NCBI GenBank assembly: GCA_905250075.1
Contig: CAJNOP010000017.1
Span: 719,017 to 783,016 of the forward strand
From: Rotaria sp. Silwood1
Taxonomy: Eukaryota > Rotifera > Eurotatoria > Philodinida > Philodinidae
Direction of reading: 5' to 3'
DNA length: 64,000 nucleotides
Under the pieces are notes generated by a model. It saw nothing but the letters and a program-made list of their open reading frames with translations, was not told the origin of the DNA and did no database searches. This document shows, one piece after another, positions 39,011 through 51,504 of the stretch. The position numbers were made by a program, and so were the translations under genes. Numbering within the stretch: the stretch's first letter is position 1; each line of letters starts with the position of its first letter.

Positions 39011-39828
39011 AATTCATAAATGATATAGATTGATACGAGTAAGAGTAATATGCATAATTAAATCGAATAGCATTGATTTGACGAAGTGATGCTATGACTC
39101 GAAAAATATATAATTATATAAATTCGATATATTTTCTACAATAATAAAACTATGTATAGATCAAATAACGCAGTATGAGCAAATAAAACTTTGATTGACT
39201 TTTTATCATGAAGTAATTATGCGGTATTGTGTATACGCACCTAAAAAAGTTTTTATCCTTTTATTTGAACCATGTCTAATTGTAACTAGAAAAAATAATA
39301 TATATAGAACATTTTCCATGGCTATGATCATTAAGAAAACTATTGTCGATAATCTTTCTTCGTACTAGGAACTACGACTTATTGGATGTTCTATCCTAAG
39401 TCATCCATTGGATCAAACTACTAAATGACGTCGACTTTATAACAGATCACACTATGTTGTAAATTTAATAGTTTTAAGGCTTGTAATATATGATATAATT
39501 GAGTTCCCATGTTGAATATCATGTTCTTTGAAATGATCATTGCTTTAATGATGTTCGACATGGAGAATTTGTTACTAAATGGTCTAGTGCTTTTTGTTGT
39601 TAGAGCCAAGTTATACTTGTTTCTCGTTCATGAACATGACCATCGATAGCAGGATATGCAATGGAGCAGAGCAGTCCATTAATATTACCATTCTTATCGC
39701 AGTTCATTTCAAAAAATGAACATGTTCTACATTACGAATACGAAGAAAAAAAAATAGAACAGTTGCTTTAAGTTTGAAACATGATATCTATGCGTACATA
39801 CATTTGATAACATAAATGTGATATATAT

Positions 39829-39998
39829 GTTGGCGTCCAATGTCGGATTTAGTCCAATCTCGGATTGGACGTAAATTCATCAGGCCAATCTGAGATTCGC
39901 CTAGGTCAATTTGAGATTCGCCTAGGCCAATCTGAGATTGGACGCTCAATTTTCAGGCGAATCTGAGATTGGACGGAATCCGAGTATGGACGCTGACA
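39829..39998. mobile_element. Small inverted-repeat element with TTGGCGTCCA-type ends
   Basis: About 170 bases. The left end reads TGTTGGCGTCCAATGTCGGA and the right end, read inward, TGTCAGCGTCCATACTCGGA. The interior repeats the words CCAATCTGAGATT and GATTCGCCTAGG in both orientations. Flanks are TATATA on both sides, so a TA-rich target duplication is possible. It fits a MITE. Confidence 0.65.
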
Positions 39999-40178
39999 TA
40001 TATATAAATAGTTCTCTTTTTCTATTTTATTCATCAAAACATTTTCATTTACTTGTTGCTACTTAAGCAAAAGAAAAAAATTCATAGCTTATTTTTGTAC
40101 CAATTAGAAAAAAACCTATTAAGTGTTTATTAATGAAACAGTTTTTGCTCTCAAATTTAAATCCATTCATATTGTGCA

Positions 40179-40645
40179 TAGTAGACCAAGGTTGGAACCG
40201 GTCCGGCAAACCGGTACCGGTTGAAGAAATCAACCGGGCCGGTAAAACCGGAATTTCACCGGTTGAAATTTTTCAAAAATCTTCTTTGTTAATCCTGTCT
40301 TTGACCATAAAAACTAAGGTATCACGTTTTTTCTGTCAGAATAGGTAAAAAAGTGCTCAAAACATATGTTATATTAATCGCTTTTCCTGAGGTTCTCTTT
40401 AAAAAGATTCATTATGATGAGCGTCTTTTACATGTGCCTTAAAGTATTTCATATTTGGAGCGATTTTTTCTAAAAATCGGTTTTCAAAAAAAAAATTCGA
40501 CATTTTTCCACCGGTTTTTAACCGGTTTTCACCGATTGGACATGTGATTCCAACCGGCCGGACCGGACCGGACCGGTAGGATTTTTCAACCGGCCGGACC
40601 GGACCGTTTTAATATTTCTCAACCGGTTCCACCCCTGTAGTAGAC
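40179..40645. mobile_element. Second non-autonomous hAT-type element, CCGG-rich
   Basis: The element proper is 40187-40637 (451 bp). The ends are CAAGGTTGGAACCGGT and, read inward on the right, CAGGGGTGGAACCGGT. Exact 8-bp duplications TAGTAGAC lie at 40179-40186 and 40638-40645. The interior is built from CCGGTT, GGCCGG and GGACC words and has no transposase. It differs in sequence from the element at 26776 but has the same plan: hAT ends, GC-rich repetitive core, no coding capacity. Confidence 0.9.
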
Positions 40646-40832
40646 TGACATTTTATTGAATAAGAGATGAATAGTCTGCTTTAAGAAATCTATCGACAGA
40701 ATTTCATAGTGTATGATCTTAAGGAACTATGAGATCCATGCAAAATTTGACAATCGAAGTCTTATAAAGTAATACTTTAAGGTTTCACTTATACAAATAG
40801 CTCTTATGATGATAGTTCCGTGTAATTATATA

Positions 40833-41643
40833 TAGCGGGTGTGTCAAAATGTTTGCAGCATTTTTTTTTACTTCACATATATCTCGGTTTAAGTAAGTGA
40901 CAAAATTTTGACCTTTTAAAAGATGTACTACAAGAAGCCCTTCAAAAATTGTAATAACAAACTCTTATTGACTCATTCTAATGATTTTCCCTGATATAAA
41001 AATAACAAACTTACATAATAGTGCTACTTACCATCATATTGTGTCTAATAAAATTGCACGGATGACTTATTTGTTTTGTTTATATCTCAACACATATAAA
41101 TCATAAAGCCTTGCTTTTTTTTCGAAAATACATCATTGAAAGCTCGACAAAAACTGCATGAATAAAGTCTATGCGAGAGATGATTTACAAATGAAAACCG
41201 TAAAATCTTCGGAAAAAATTCAACTCGGATTCATGTACAATAAGTTATTATCGATGGATTTCTTGGTAGAGTATATTCCGATGAACAACTTAATAATGAG
41301 ACGGCTATGGATGAACATTTATGATGATTATACAATTCCATAGTACTTATTGAAGAATATGTCATCATGTTATAAAACTTTAATTTGAAATAGAAATAAC
41401 TTTTAAAAACTGTTTCAAACATTTCTTTAATACTCGATCTGACGGAAATAGCGACATGACATAGTTCTTCACTTTCAACCATATAGAAAGATCATCAGAG
41501 TATGTCATCAGAGATTTATTTATAAAGCTTGTGTAGAGCTTTCGACAATGTATCTTTGAAAAAAGAATCAAGGTTTTATCATTTATCTAAGCTGCGATAT
41601 ATGCGAAATGAAAAAAGTTGCACACATTTTGACACACCCAGTA
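40833..41643. mobile_element. Mariner-like element with degraded or absent transposase
   Basis: The element proper is 40835-41641 (807 bp), flanked by TA at 40833-40834 and 41642-41643. Both ends carry GGGTGTGTCAAAATG; the similarity then extends, imperfectly, for about 65 bases (TTTTTCATTTCGCATATATC in the right arm). TA duplication and terminal repeats of this size fit the Tc1/mariner superfamily. It is shorter than a full element. The minus-strand frames at 41231-41571 are broken and show no DDE signature, so it is non-autonomous or decayed. Confidence 0.75.
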
Positions 41644-43317
41644 TATGTTAACGCGATTAAATACGTTCTAATTTAAATATCATGTCCTTTAGAATTGAAA
41701 ATACATCGTCTATGGGGTGAGGCTTGTCTGTTAGAAAATATTATTTCATACATAATTTCATTGATTAGATTAAATAGAAGTATGTTTTTTTTTTTTCATT
41801 TAAACTATTTACTTTTTTTTATTATTATAGATTCTATTAGTGATGTATTCAATGTAAGTATGTGTTTTTATTTCAGTTTAACGATTAATTCAATCGAAAT
41901 GACTCTTTTTATTTTTTTTATTTTATGTTTTATAAACGTGTGTTTGTCTTTTTCTTTATTAATGTTTGTAATTTTATTAATGAATATGCCTATGTGGTTA
42001 AAAATAAAAGACTCTCTCAGTCGATAAAAGTCAAAAAAATAGAACGAAATTATGTCTTCAATGTTGTAAGAAACCCTAAAAAAATCATAAATGAATCTTA
42101 TTAGATCTGACATGAAGATTATACGAGGTCTCATAATTGGATTGTTTGACTTAGGCAGAAAAATCATGTTGTACTGAAAAAGCCATTCGATAGACATTTC
42201 GAGACGTCGAGATTTCAGCTTTTGACAGACATCGAAATTTTATATCTAACTCTCGAATTGCCACTTTTTGATGGGTCAACGACTCGGCATTTGGTTTATT
42301 AGACGCACCAATGCAACAATTTTTTTCTGAAGAGACTGATATTTGATCAAAACAAACAAGATATTTTGTTAAGTTTCGTCAAGCATCTCTAAATTAAATA
42401 TGAGCTATATATATTCTTCTATGAAAGTCATCTTTTCAATTCAACAATAGATCATACTTTGATGATAGTGTTTGTTGTATCAATATTTGCTACTAATTTT
42501 TAAAAATTACCTTTTTTTGTTTAAGAAAAAAATTTAACAGTGTGATTAAGTCTGAAATTAATATTTAAGAATTTTATCAAAGATTTCAGAAAAAATATTT
42601 GCTACTGATGTATCCTCATCAAGAATGCTGGCCGATTTTGATCTTAGTTTTCATCAATTCATGTTAAGTATTGCTTTGAAAATTATGAAAGTAAGATGAA
42701 ATATATGCCAAACATTAATAATGCTACTAAGATCGTGGAATAGAAGTAAAAAACATTTCAAAATCTCTTTTTTTTAGAGAAGTTTCACGTAAGCAAAAAT
42801 TACATTCAGCTGTCGAAAGTTATTATTGTGCTAGACTTGCTTCTACTCCAGCACTTGTATGTTTTCTCCTGATATGTTTCTTTTCCTCAAGTAGTTGAAA
42901 CTTCGAGTGGTTGAAGTGTGCTTGGCAAATAAGTAGTATTTTTTCGATAGATTTCCTCTCGTTGAGTACACACAACTACGATAAATTCTAAGGAATCGAA
43001 CATGAATGGCTAAAATCTGATGGCTGTTGAGGGACTCAAAATAAGAACAGAACGAACAAAAAGTATAAAGTCCAAATTTTCAACCGTTTGCCGTGTCCAT
43101 TGTATGCTTTTCAAAACAGTAAATAGTGAGCATGTTATTAAACAATTACTATAGCTATCATGAAAGCATGATCTTCTTCTCGTTCTTTGAACGAATCTAT
43201 AAAAAAACACTTTTTTGATCATGCAATGTAGTTGTTGTAAACAACTACCACATCTCTACCTTTTGTCAATATAAAATCATGAGAGAAGGCACTACCTCTT
43301 TTTTTTTCATTTATTAT

Positions 43318-43396
43318 TCATCATTAACAGCAGTAATTACTAATTTATATCGTCAAGGTACACCAATACGTTTAATTGATGCTAATTATGTTTGAT
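43318..43396 (+). pseudogene. Short coding-like fragment
   Basis: The plus strand reads a stretch ending TAVITNLYRQGTPIRLIDAN followed by two residues and a stop. Its composition is far more protein-like than its surroundings. It has no start and no neighbour exon that I can join, and I do not recognise the parent. It may be a fragment of a duplicated gene. Confidence 0.25.
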
Positions 43397-44643
43397 GAGT
43401 GTCATCACGAACTGAATAGATGTTGTATATCGGATGTGTATGTATATTTTCTTTACGAAATTTTAATAAATTAATTGCCATTGACTATCAGAAAATTACA
43501 ATCTCTCACTCATAGACAAATATCTTGAATCGATTGTATAATCAACATCAATGATCGGACGATTCGTCACAGCTGCAAACGACGAGCTTTTGGATACTCT
43601 TACCAACGCACTTTCTATATTTCTTTAGGGTTTTTTTGAGGCTAACATGTCAAACGATGGATTCTCTTATCACCATGAATATCATTTGTTTTATTAATAC
43701 TCACAAAACTATCATTTGATGAAAAATTATTTTTTTCATATTACGGCTAGGTTTCAATTCTGATTTCATCATTATTTTGAATAATTAGAATCTATTTGTA
43801 TTTGAAAAAAAAAACCTGATTCATCGTTGAAGACACGAACATCATAGTATTTCGTTGCAGTATCCATACATGACTTATAATATAAACAAAGAAATATTAG
43901 TAATGTTACGCATCGTCAACAGTAATACATTATGAAAGATATTAATCATTTTACACCAAAAACAAATCACCTACAAAATTAGAACACGATTAATTCTTCA
44001 CTAATTTAGATATTTTCTTTCGTTTATTATTAACTAAATAGAAAAAGAAACTCGGGAAATTTTCATTATATTTTGTAATATACATAGAAAAAGAATACAG
44101 TAATATGAAAAAAAGATAACAAACACGCGAATAAAAACTACAATATACAATTGTTTGTTTTAGCTGTTCGTTGTCGTTCGTTAATGCGACACACATATAC
44201 AAAAAACAAAGTTGTAATTTCATTTGTGTTAAGATAATAAAAATGTTTTTTTATATCACATAGCGCATTTAATATGGTGGAAAAAAAAGAATAAATAATA
44301 TTGCATGCCCCCACTCATACACTGATATCTACAGCTATTAGTCGAATAATATATTTTATAAAAAAAAAAAAACAAAAAACGAAACGAACGCTTGTCAATG
44401 ATTCTGGCCTTCAGCTCCGTGATTTTCTAACAGGACAGTGGTAGAAACTTGGAAGTAGTATTATGATAATCACTTTTTACGGCTAACCCTGCCTAGTATA
44501 TGATCTTTTTCTACTAAGAGCATAAAATCCGACCACTAGATTCTGACATCATATTTCTGCTTCCACTTTTCTATCATTATCCGGACGAAACTGGCTGTAC
44601 ATCATTCACCTGGAAAAGTATGGTAGAAGTTTTCACTGTTTAA

Positions 44644-47179
44644 TTAAATGTTCGCTGAATTATAAATAAGCTTTTGTTTTTTATAATTAATGTGATTTTC
44701 TTCGTCTTTAGGAACAACTAAATCAAGTGGTTGATCACGAGAATAATTATGAGACAGACAAGTATTTAGTGATGTTGGAAGATTTGTTTTACGTTTTGTT
44801 GATGCTATTGCTGAAGATGATTGTGATAGATTACAATATTGTCTTTCATTATCATGATTACTATCAAATGATACTGGTGATGATGAACTTGAACGATCAC
44901 TTTTCGATATAGAATCATTAGGTGTCGTAAATAATCGATTATCAATTGGACTTAAATTTGATATCATTGGTGTAGAAGATGGTGAATGAACTGAAAAAAG
45001 TTGAAGATATCTATTAGATATTTCAGTTGATGATTCTTGTCTAGGAAGATTAGATGTTGATGATGATGATGAAAATGAAGATTGTTTATTGATTGTTGAA
45101 TAAAATGTACTTGTTGTATCAACATTACGTTTCATAGTTTTTCGAATTTCATCGGGTGAACGCATAAAACGATATAATAGACGTTTTGATTGTTCTTTTG
45201 CAATAATATTATTTGAATAATAATAACGCATACCACGTGATAATTTTTCATAGGTCATTGATAAACGATTTTTTTGAAGGCCTATTGATAATGAAATATA
45301 ATCATCGTAAATTTTAGTGCTCGAATAAATTGCATATTAGTATAATTTATGCTAACACTTCAAACGTTCTATTTTTTAATGCTTATCAGAATTAATCTCA
45401 CTAACACCCACATAGTATGATTCATAAAAAAAAAATTGGATCTTCAAAAATGCCCTTCAAAATCCGTGTCAAACACAGTAACATCCACGAACACTTCCAA
45501 CCTACCTTCTGATCTGAGAAAATATTACCTCTGAATTAGCTTTCTTTACACAATTTTTTCTTAAAACATATGAGTATTTCTTTGAAAAAATTTACAAGCT
45601 ATACTCAAATATTGTCAGACAAAATTTTTTTTTTTGAAAGAAAACGATTTAGAGTCAGCATTTATTTAGATCAGAAAGTAGGTTATGAGCATCTGTGACG
45701 GTTAGTGAGGAAGAGTTCAGTATTAGTGTGATAGATCTAAATTTGATATCCATTATTGAAGAATCACTTTTTCAATGATTCCTACGAAATGCATGTCCGT
45801 AAGAATAATTTCAATCAACCTTGGAAAAGTGAGTATTTTTGAGTATTAGCATAAATTACTAATATGCGAATAAATCATACCCCAAAGAGCAGCAAGTTTG
45901 TCAGCTTGAACTATTCGAAAAATCATTTTTTCACGATTTTCCCAATGAATAATTGATTCATAATATGGATCTTCAAGTAAAATATATAAAAATTCCCATA
46001 GAATACGACAATCTAAATAAAATTCATTATCAATAACAAAATATTAATAAATCAACTTGATACTTTTAGCTGCTTGTGGTTTCATTATAATATTACCATG
46101 AAAATCCACTCGATCATGATAATAACGTATTTTTCTTGATATATCATTGTCATTCACATTTGTAACATCGTTCGTTTGCTGTTTTGTCTTTGAAAATAAT
46201 CCTGAACGAATTTTTAGTGGTTTAGGTTCGTTTAATTGTTGAGATATTGATGTCGAATGTGATGTAATTGATTGACAAGGAACTTTATCATTATCTTTAC
46301 GATCTGTACATTCTTGTTTAATAGATGACATTGAATGATGAAAATTATTTTGTTCGAATGGTTTTGTACCTTAAAAGAAATTTTTTTACATTTAAAAAAA
46401 AATCACAATTAGACAAAAAAATTAACAAACTTGATGACGAAGATGAATTTAATATCTGTTGTGTTCGTATTGATTGGTGTAAATTCATAAAATCTGTTTG
46501 TTGATGTTTTTCAGGAGGATGATACATATAATTAACTGTAGGTTGCATATAAGGCATAGGTGATGGTCGTAGTGGTGGTGGTGGTGGGGGTGGATGTGGT
46601 GGTAATGGAATATTAAAGTGACGGATAGATGATGGTGGAAAAAGGCCAAAATTACTCCACAATTGATATGGAAAAACTAGAAAATTGATTTTTTTTTAAT
46701 TAATTTCTAATTAGAAAAACTTACTTTGACAAGTCAATGATTTAACTAATGCATTATGTTGTTGAAGAGCTTTATGTAAAATATCACCAGAACGTAAAGA
46801 ACGTTGTTTAAATCCATCTTCATTCAATAATAATAATGCTTTACCTATGAATCATGACAAAAAAATAAATTAGAAATTAAAAAAAAAAAAATTTTATTCA
46901 ACTAACCATTCATTTCAAAATCATTCAAATTAACGTCTCGTAATGAATATTCATCGATACAATATGCAATCCATTTCTGTACATCATCTTTTGTCCATAA
47001 AATAATTGGATAAACTACATCAAAATGATAGATATATATATATGTAGAAATATTCTTTTTCTTAATCGAAACTTCTTACGTAAATTTCCCGATAAATTCA
47101 TTTTGAATGGTGGTATAAAATAATTATTTGTTGGTAGAGAAGTACTAGGTATTTTATTATCAGTATTAGTAGCTACCAT
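44644..47179 (-). CDS. ETS-domain transcription factor, ETV6/TEL/Yan type
   Basis: Seven exons join in frame to 549 residues: 47179-47080, 47014-46907, 46844-46725, 46676-46431, 46369-46064, 46012-45881 and 45281-44644. A Pointed (SAM) domain (about 34-110) contains [20 protein letters not shown] and [20 protein letters not shown], very close to vertebrate ETV6. A Pro-rich linker with seven consecutive prolines follows. The ETS domain (about 294-385) reads [41 protein letters not shown] and [14 protein letters not shown]; the two arginines of the recognition helix region are present except that the second is in GMRYYY. ETV6/Yan proteins polymerise through the Pointed domain and repress targets of receptor tyrosine kinase signalling. 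The C-tail is Ser-rich. The ATG follows an acceptor-like TTTTAG by one base, so an untranslated leader exon is likely. Intron 6 holds a foldback repeat. Confidence 0.93.
45320..45880. repeat. Inverted repeat filling the intron that splits the ETS domain
   Basis: The 599-base intron between the two ETS exons is largely self-complementary. Outer arms share GCATATTAGTA and ATTTATGCTAA (left 45331-45354, right 45847-45868). An inner pair shares AACCTAC and TTCTGATCT (45499-45516 and 45669-45684), and CTCACTAAC/GTTAGTGAG lies between. The right arm reaches the exon 6 donor (GTATGA). This fits a MITE-like insertion or very long hairpin intron. Confidence 0.6.
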
Positions 47180-50100
47180 ACTAAAATAGAAAAGAAAAAT
47201 TTTATACATGATGATTTTTTCTCATTGTAGAAAAATGAAACAGAAAAGAAGAAAATGCGATGATGCATTACAAATCATGGAAAATAAAAACCGAACAAGG
47301 AGAGGCGAATCATGTTTACTAGAAGTACGTACAAGTATATAGTCATTTATATACATATAAGCATATTCTTTCTCTCTCCTCCCTCTGACTTAATGTCCAT
47401 GTTGACGCAGAATGAAAAGCATCATCAACCTCACCTCCTACACAATATTTTTTTTGTAAATACTTCCGTACGTTTACCTATCAGAGAAAAAAGAACAATC
47501 AGAACAAAAAATTAAGCACTATATTATATCTGATAGGATATACAAGTGAATAAATCATATGATATATGTGCAACATCATTAACCAACAATCATCAATGGA
47601 TAGTATTTACAGAAAATCGGTAAACGAGATAGGTCTTTATGTTAAATCGACAATTGATTGATTATTAGAGAAGATAAATAGTTAGATTCGTAAGGAAGAT
47701 TTATTTATGGAACATCTTTTACTTGATCAGAATGAAAATTAGTACAAGGAAGTGTCAATAGATAGACTAATATAAGAGTATTTAATATTTAATTTTGATT
47801 ATACTCACAGTGTTCTTTCTGATAGTTTAAGAAAAAAAAGAAACAGAGAGAAAGGGAACACTCATGAGTGACCTCCTTGCTTTGAAAATTTATTGTAGGC
47901 CAACAAGAAGGATCCGTTGTTTTTGATTTTATCGTCTGTCTCGGAAGTTCAAGAGCACTATTCTCTCTCACGACAGAAGACATATCCCGTTCTGTTTTTG
48001 TGCTGTCTCGCTTTCGGTCAGTCGACAATGAGAAAAGAAAAGGTATTATTTCAACTCGCTTTTTGAATATACATACATATATCCCACTGGCCTTGTTCTG
48101 TTCTTTTTTCCCTCCATAATAATCATCATCATCCATCCTGTCTACCTGTCGAGACGACAACAGAAAGAAAAAGAAAGAAGAGGAAGGTCCGAAATAACAT
48201 CTATAGTAAAACAAATTTTTCGTTTTTCTTTCCTTTCACATTCATTGTGTTGAACGATATCTGTACTAACGCATTTAGCACATAAATATTTCGGTCTTTA
48301 TCTCGGTGACCTCAAAATAAGAACGAACACTGTATATATATAGATGCAATGTTCTTCATCTAAAGTGTATGAACAGAGGTGACCGGAACAGAACATAAAA
48401 GGAAAAAAGAACTCGTCTTGTCTTTTAAATTTCTCCCCTATCGTTTTATTGTCATGTCCCATGCATGGCACTGCCATTGTCATGTGTCACACGATATTTT
48501 ACAGTCATCTTTCAATCATCAGATCCAATTAAACGATGAGCATATAAATATATATATATGTATGTGTAGACAATCGACAGGTGTTGTTTGTGAACAATGA
48601 TGACATTGATAAGACGTACGACAAACATCACTTGATCGATTACGCATATTTACGCTAAGCTTTATTTCTACAAAGAAGTGCTAATGCAAAGACTATGATC
48701 ACATTAACAATTTTCTTTTTTGTTTACGATGCACAACCGAAAAAGAAAAACTAGGTCACAACAATCTGTTTTTTCTTTTTAGTCATTATTATCTCATGAT
48801 CATTGATCTGCATGGATTCATGTACAAAAAAAATATATGATTTCTTCATTATATATATATATAACTTGAACTTCACTTCACTGACATCAATTGTATATTG
48901 AAAGAAAAGAAATGTTTGCATGTATATGATGGAGCAATGGACGACGCTCTCTTTATCGAGACTATTCAATACGTGACTCTTGTACTCTAGTCAAGTGAAA
49001 TTTCCATTTTACACGCTATGAATTCAATCAATATCTGCTTTGCTTCATTTGATTCATATTTCGTTTCAATTTGAATGCTTTCGTCTAATGAATGGAAATG
49101 AGATTTGACTTTAAAAAAATACAATTATTCATTAGAAGAAGATATACTCTTGACGGAAGACAAGCATAATAAAAAAGAAAAAAGTTTGCTAACCTGTTCA
49201 TGGAAGATAAGACGATAGCGGTAAAGTGAAAGTCGATTCATTGTTGGCAAGCAAATATTCTGTTTATCATCTTAAGAGATAAATAAATTGGTCGTTTTTA
49301 TGATGAAGATGATAAGACGAAAGACGAGAAAAAAAGACAAGCAAGGAAATATATTTGAATACACCGCTAACAGTTTAAATAATGGTGTATGATTAAAGAA
49401 ACTTAGTTCTTTATTTATATAGTTACTCTATTGAATGTATGTATAGATATGCTAATCGGGCTGAAGGTGAAATCGAATGAAATATCATGCATGTGAATGC
49501 ATCTATGGTCGGAACTAGTGAAAAATATGACAAAAAAATATTTTTTTTCTCTGCATACGATAGCTCTATTCGTTTTTGTATTGATTTAATCGGGTTAGTA
49601 ATGTTTGAATATAACCAAATAATATGTATTTATTTTTTCTATAGTAGTCTTCTAGTAACCTTTTGTTTTAGGAAGGTAATACTACGTAATAACGTTTATT
49701 TGCCTGTCAATTCGATATAATGACAGATATTTCTGCTTTCGCTCGTATTTTTTTATCAAAAAATGAAGCCTAACGAAACGAATAAACACAAGTTGACCCG
49801 GAACTTTACAAAAGAAAACAACAGCACAACATTCTATATATTTCTGAATGACATTTTTTCTCTCTCTCCTTTTCTTTTTTGATTCTTTGTTTGAAGATTT
49901 GTGTAATGGTTACTATATGGTAAAACAAAAAAAAAACCAATAATAATAACAAAAAAACAAAAACGTTTATATCCGCAGTTGATTTAATCAAGACATTTCA
50001 TGTAAAATTTCACACATATTCCAAACATCATATTTCTTGACCGTTATCATAAAACTATTTTTCAGCTGATTTTTCGATAATTTTCATCCATAAACGTAAA

Positions 50101-50890
50101 TTCAAATTTATAAATTCCTTTTCCTTTACCAATCATTATCGTCAATCATTCATATATTTGCCCATTTTCTTCTTTTTTTTCTTTCTTTCATTGCATATTG
50201 ATTTCTTTGCCACGCCCTTACATATACAAATGCGAGCGGGAAGTATGATTATTGAGTGCGTTTTTTTTGTTTCCTTGCTTTCCGTGCGTATTCATTTTGG
50301 TGTAAGAAAAAAAAAACGAAAAAAGTAAAAGAAAAAGTAAACCTTTTTTTTTCGAAGACATAATCGAAGCAAATAATGGAAAAGAAACAATACTATTCAA
50401 CATTATGTGACGCACATAAGGCCGCAAAAATGAAATCCTTTTCAAGTACGCTACGTAATTGATCAATACACATGCATACCAGTTAGATAAGAAAAGAAAA
50501 AGCGAAATTTCAATCGTCCTTTGTATTACATTGACGACAAACATGAATTTGCACATTTTCTTTGTTAACTCTATCTAGTACGAAAATAACGAATACACAG
50601 TCACTAATTGTTTGAGGCACTTTAAATTCTGTTTGATATAATAGATGAAAAAAAAAGTAAAAAAAAAACATATAACAAGTATTTATGGTAAATATATGAT
50701 GCATCGTGTTGAATGACGGGACAATACGAATCAAAATCCTTTCGTCACTCGGTTGTTTTTTCCTTTTTTGTTGTTATGCACTCCAATTGCAGCAAGGCTG
50801 TGATACGAAGAAAAAAGCAAATAGATAGAGGAAAAAAATAATACTCGCATAGATAGTGTATAACCGTTGCATAAAGAATCATAGAGGTCA
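47180..50890. other. Divergent intergenic region between the ETS and calcium-sensor genes
   Basis: About 3.7 kb upstream of two oppositely oriented genes, so it should contain both promoters. A minus-strand stretch ending at a strong donor (GTGAGT, about 47812-47807) may be an untranslated leader exon of the ETS gene. Another donor-like CAG/GTTAGC lies at about 49197. Pyrimidine-rich and TA-rich runs are frequent. I see no transposon ends. Confidence 0.45.
47813..48010 (-). other. Candidate 5' leader exon of the ETS gene
   Basis: The minus strand has a balanced-composition open stretch (MSSVVRENSALELPRQTIKS and on) ending at CACT/GTGAGT. If joined to the acceptor before 47180, this frame would stop at the TAG overlapping the first codons of the ETS protein, so it would be an upstream open frame rather than an N-terminal extension. 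This is a splice-site-based guess. Confidence 0.3.
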
Positions 50891-51504
50891 ATGGGTAACC
50901 AACAAAATTCATGTACATTAACTGAAAAAGATATTGCGTTGTTAGTAAAAACAAGCGGTAAAACTGAAGATGAAATTCGTCAATGGTATAATGAATTTTG
51001 TCTCGAAAGCAATAATACTGGTCGCATGAATAAACGACAATTTCAAATATATTATACAAAATTAAAAAAGAATCCAAATTTAGATAAAATTACTGATCAT
51101 ATTTTTCACGCATTTGATGCTGATAATTCAGGTAAGTTTTTCATATTTTATATATTTTTTGTTTTATTTTTGAATTTTTTCTTCAAGGTACTATCGATTT
51201 TCGAGAATTTCTTATTGCTTACATAGCAACAACTTCTGGTACGAACCAACAAAAATTTGAATATTCATTTGATGTTTATGACATAGATGATAATCAATTA
51301 ATTGAAAAAAAAGAAGCAAGAAAAATTCTTAGTTTATTATGTCGAATCCTTGATTTATCTGAAGATGACGCAAAAGCATATACAGAAACACTCATGCTTA
51401 CATTTGACACAAATAACGATAAAGTTTTAACAAGAACAGAATTTATCAATGGCTGTTTACATGATTCAACATTAGCACATATGTCGAATCCATTTAGTTT
51501 TTAA
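50891..51504 (+). CDS. Neuronal calcium sensor family EF-hand protein
   Basis: Two exons (50891-51131, 51188-51504) join in frame to 185 residues, the usual length for the NCS family (frequenin, neurocalcin, hippocalcin, visinin-like). MGNQQNS supplies an N-terminal glycine for myristoylation, which tethers these proteins to membranes in a calcium-dependent way. The first EF-hand (about 39-50, ESNNTGRMNKRQ) is degenerate, as in the whole family. The second loop is canonical (D76-E87, DADNSGTIDFRE). The third (D112-E123) and fourth (D154-E165) keep acidic positions 1 and 12 but lack glycine at position 6, which may weaken binding. The usual Cys-Pro of EF1 in this family is not seen, so this is a divergent member. 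The intron is 56 bases. ATAG lies 6 bases before the ATG. Confidence 0.85.

Larger units (their letters stand above)
38008..44643. other. Intergenic region rich in small transposons
   Basis: About 6.6 kb between the Mcr-like and ETS genes. It holds a foldback copy (38825-39010), a small inverted-repeat element (39829-39998), a GC-rich hAT-type element (40187-40637) and a mariner-like element (40835-41641). A short coding-like fragment lies at about 43318-43396. The remainder is AT-rich with long homopolymers. The 41695-42197 open frames on both strands are Phe/Ile/Leu-rich low complexity and rejected. Confidence 0.55.

Noticed and set aside
41695-42197. Opposed open frames with many Phe, Ile and Leu
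   Set aside because: Translations of T-rich or A-rich sequence; no start context, no domain and no splice partners.
50218-51077. Minus-strand frames upstream of and across the calcium-sensor gene
   Set aside because: Low-complexity Phe/Ser/Leu translations, partly antisense to the EF-hand exon.
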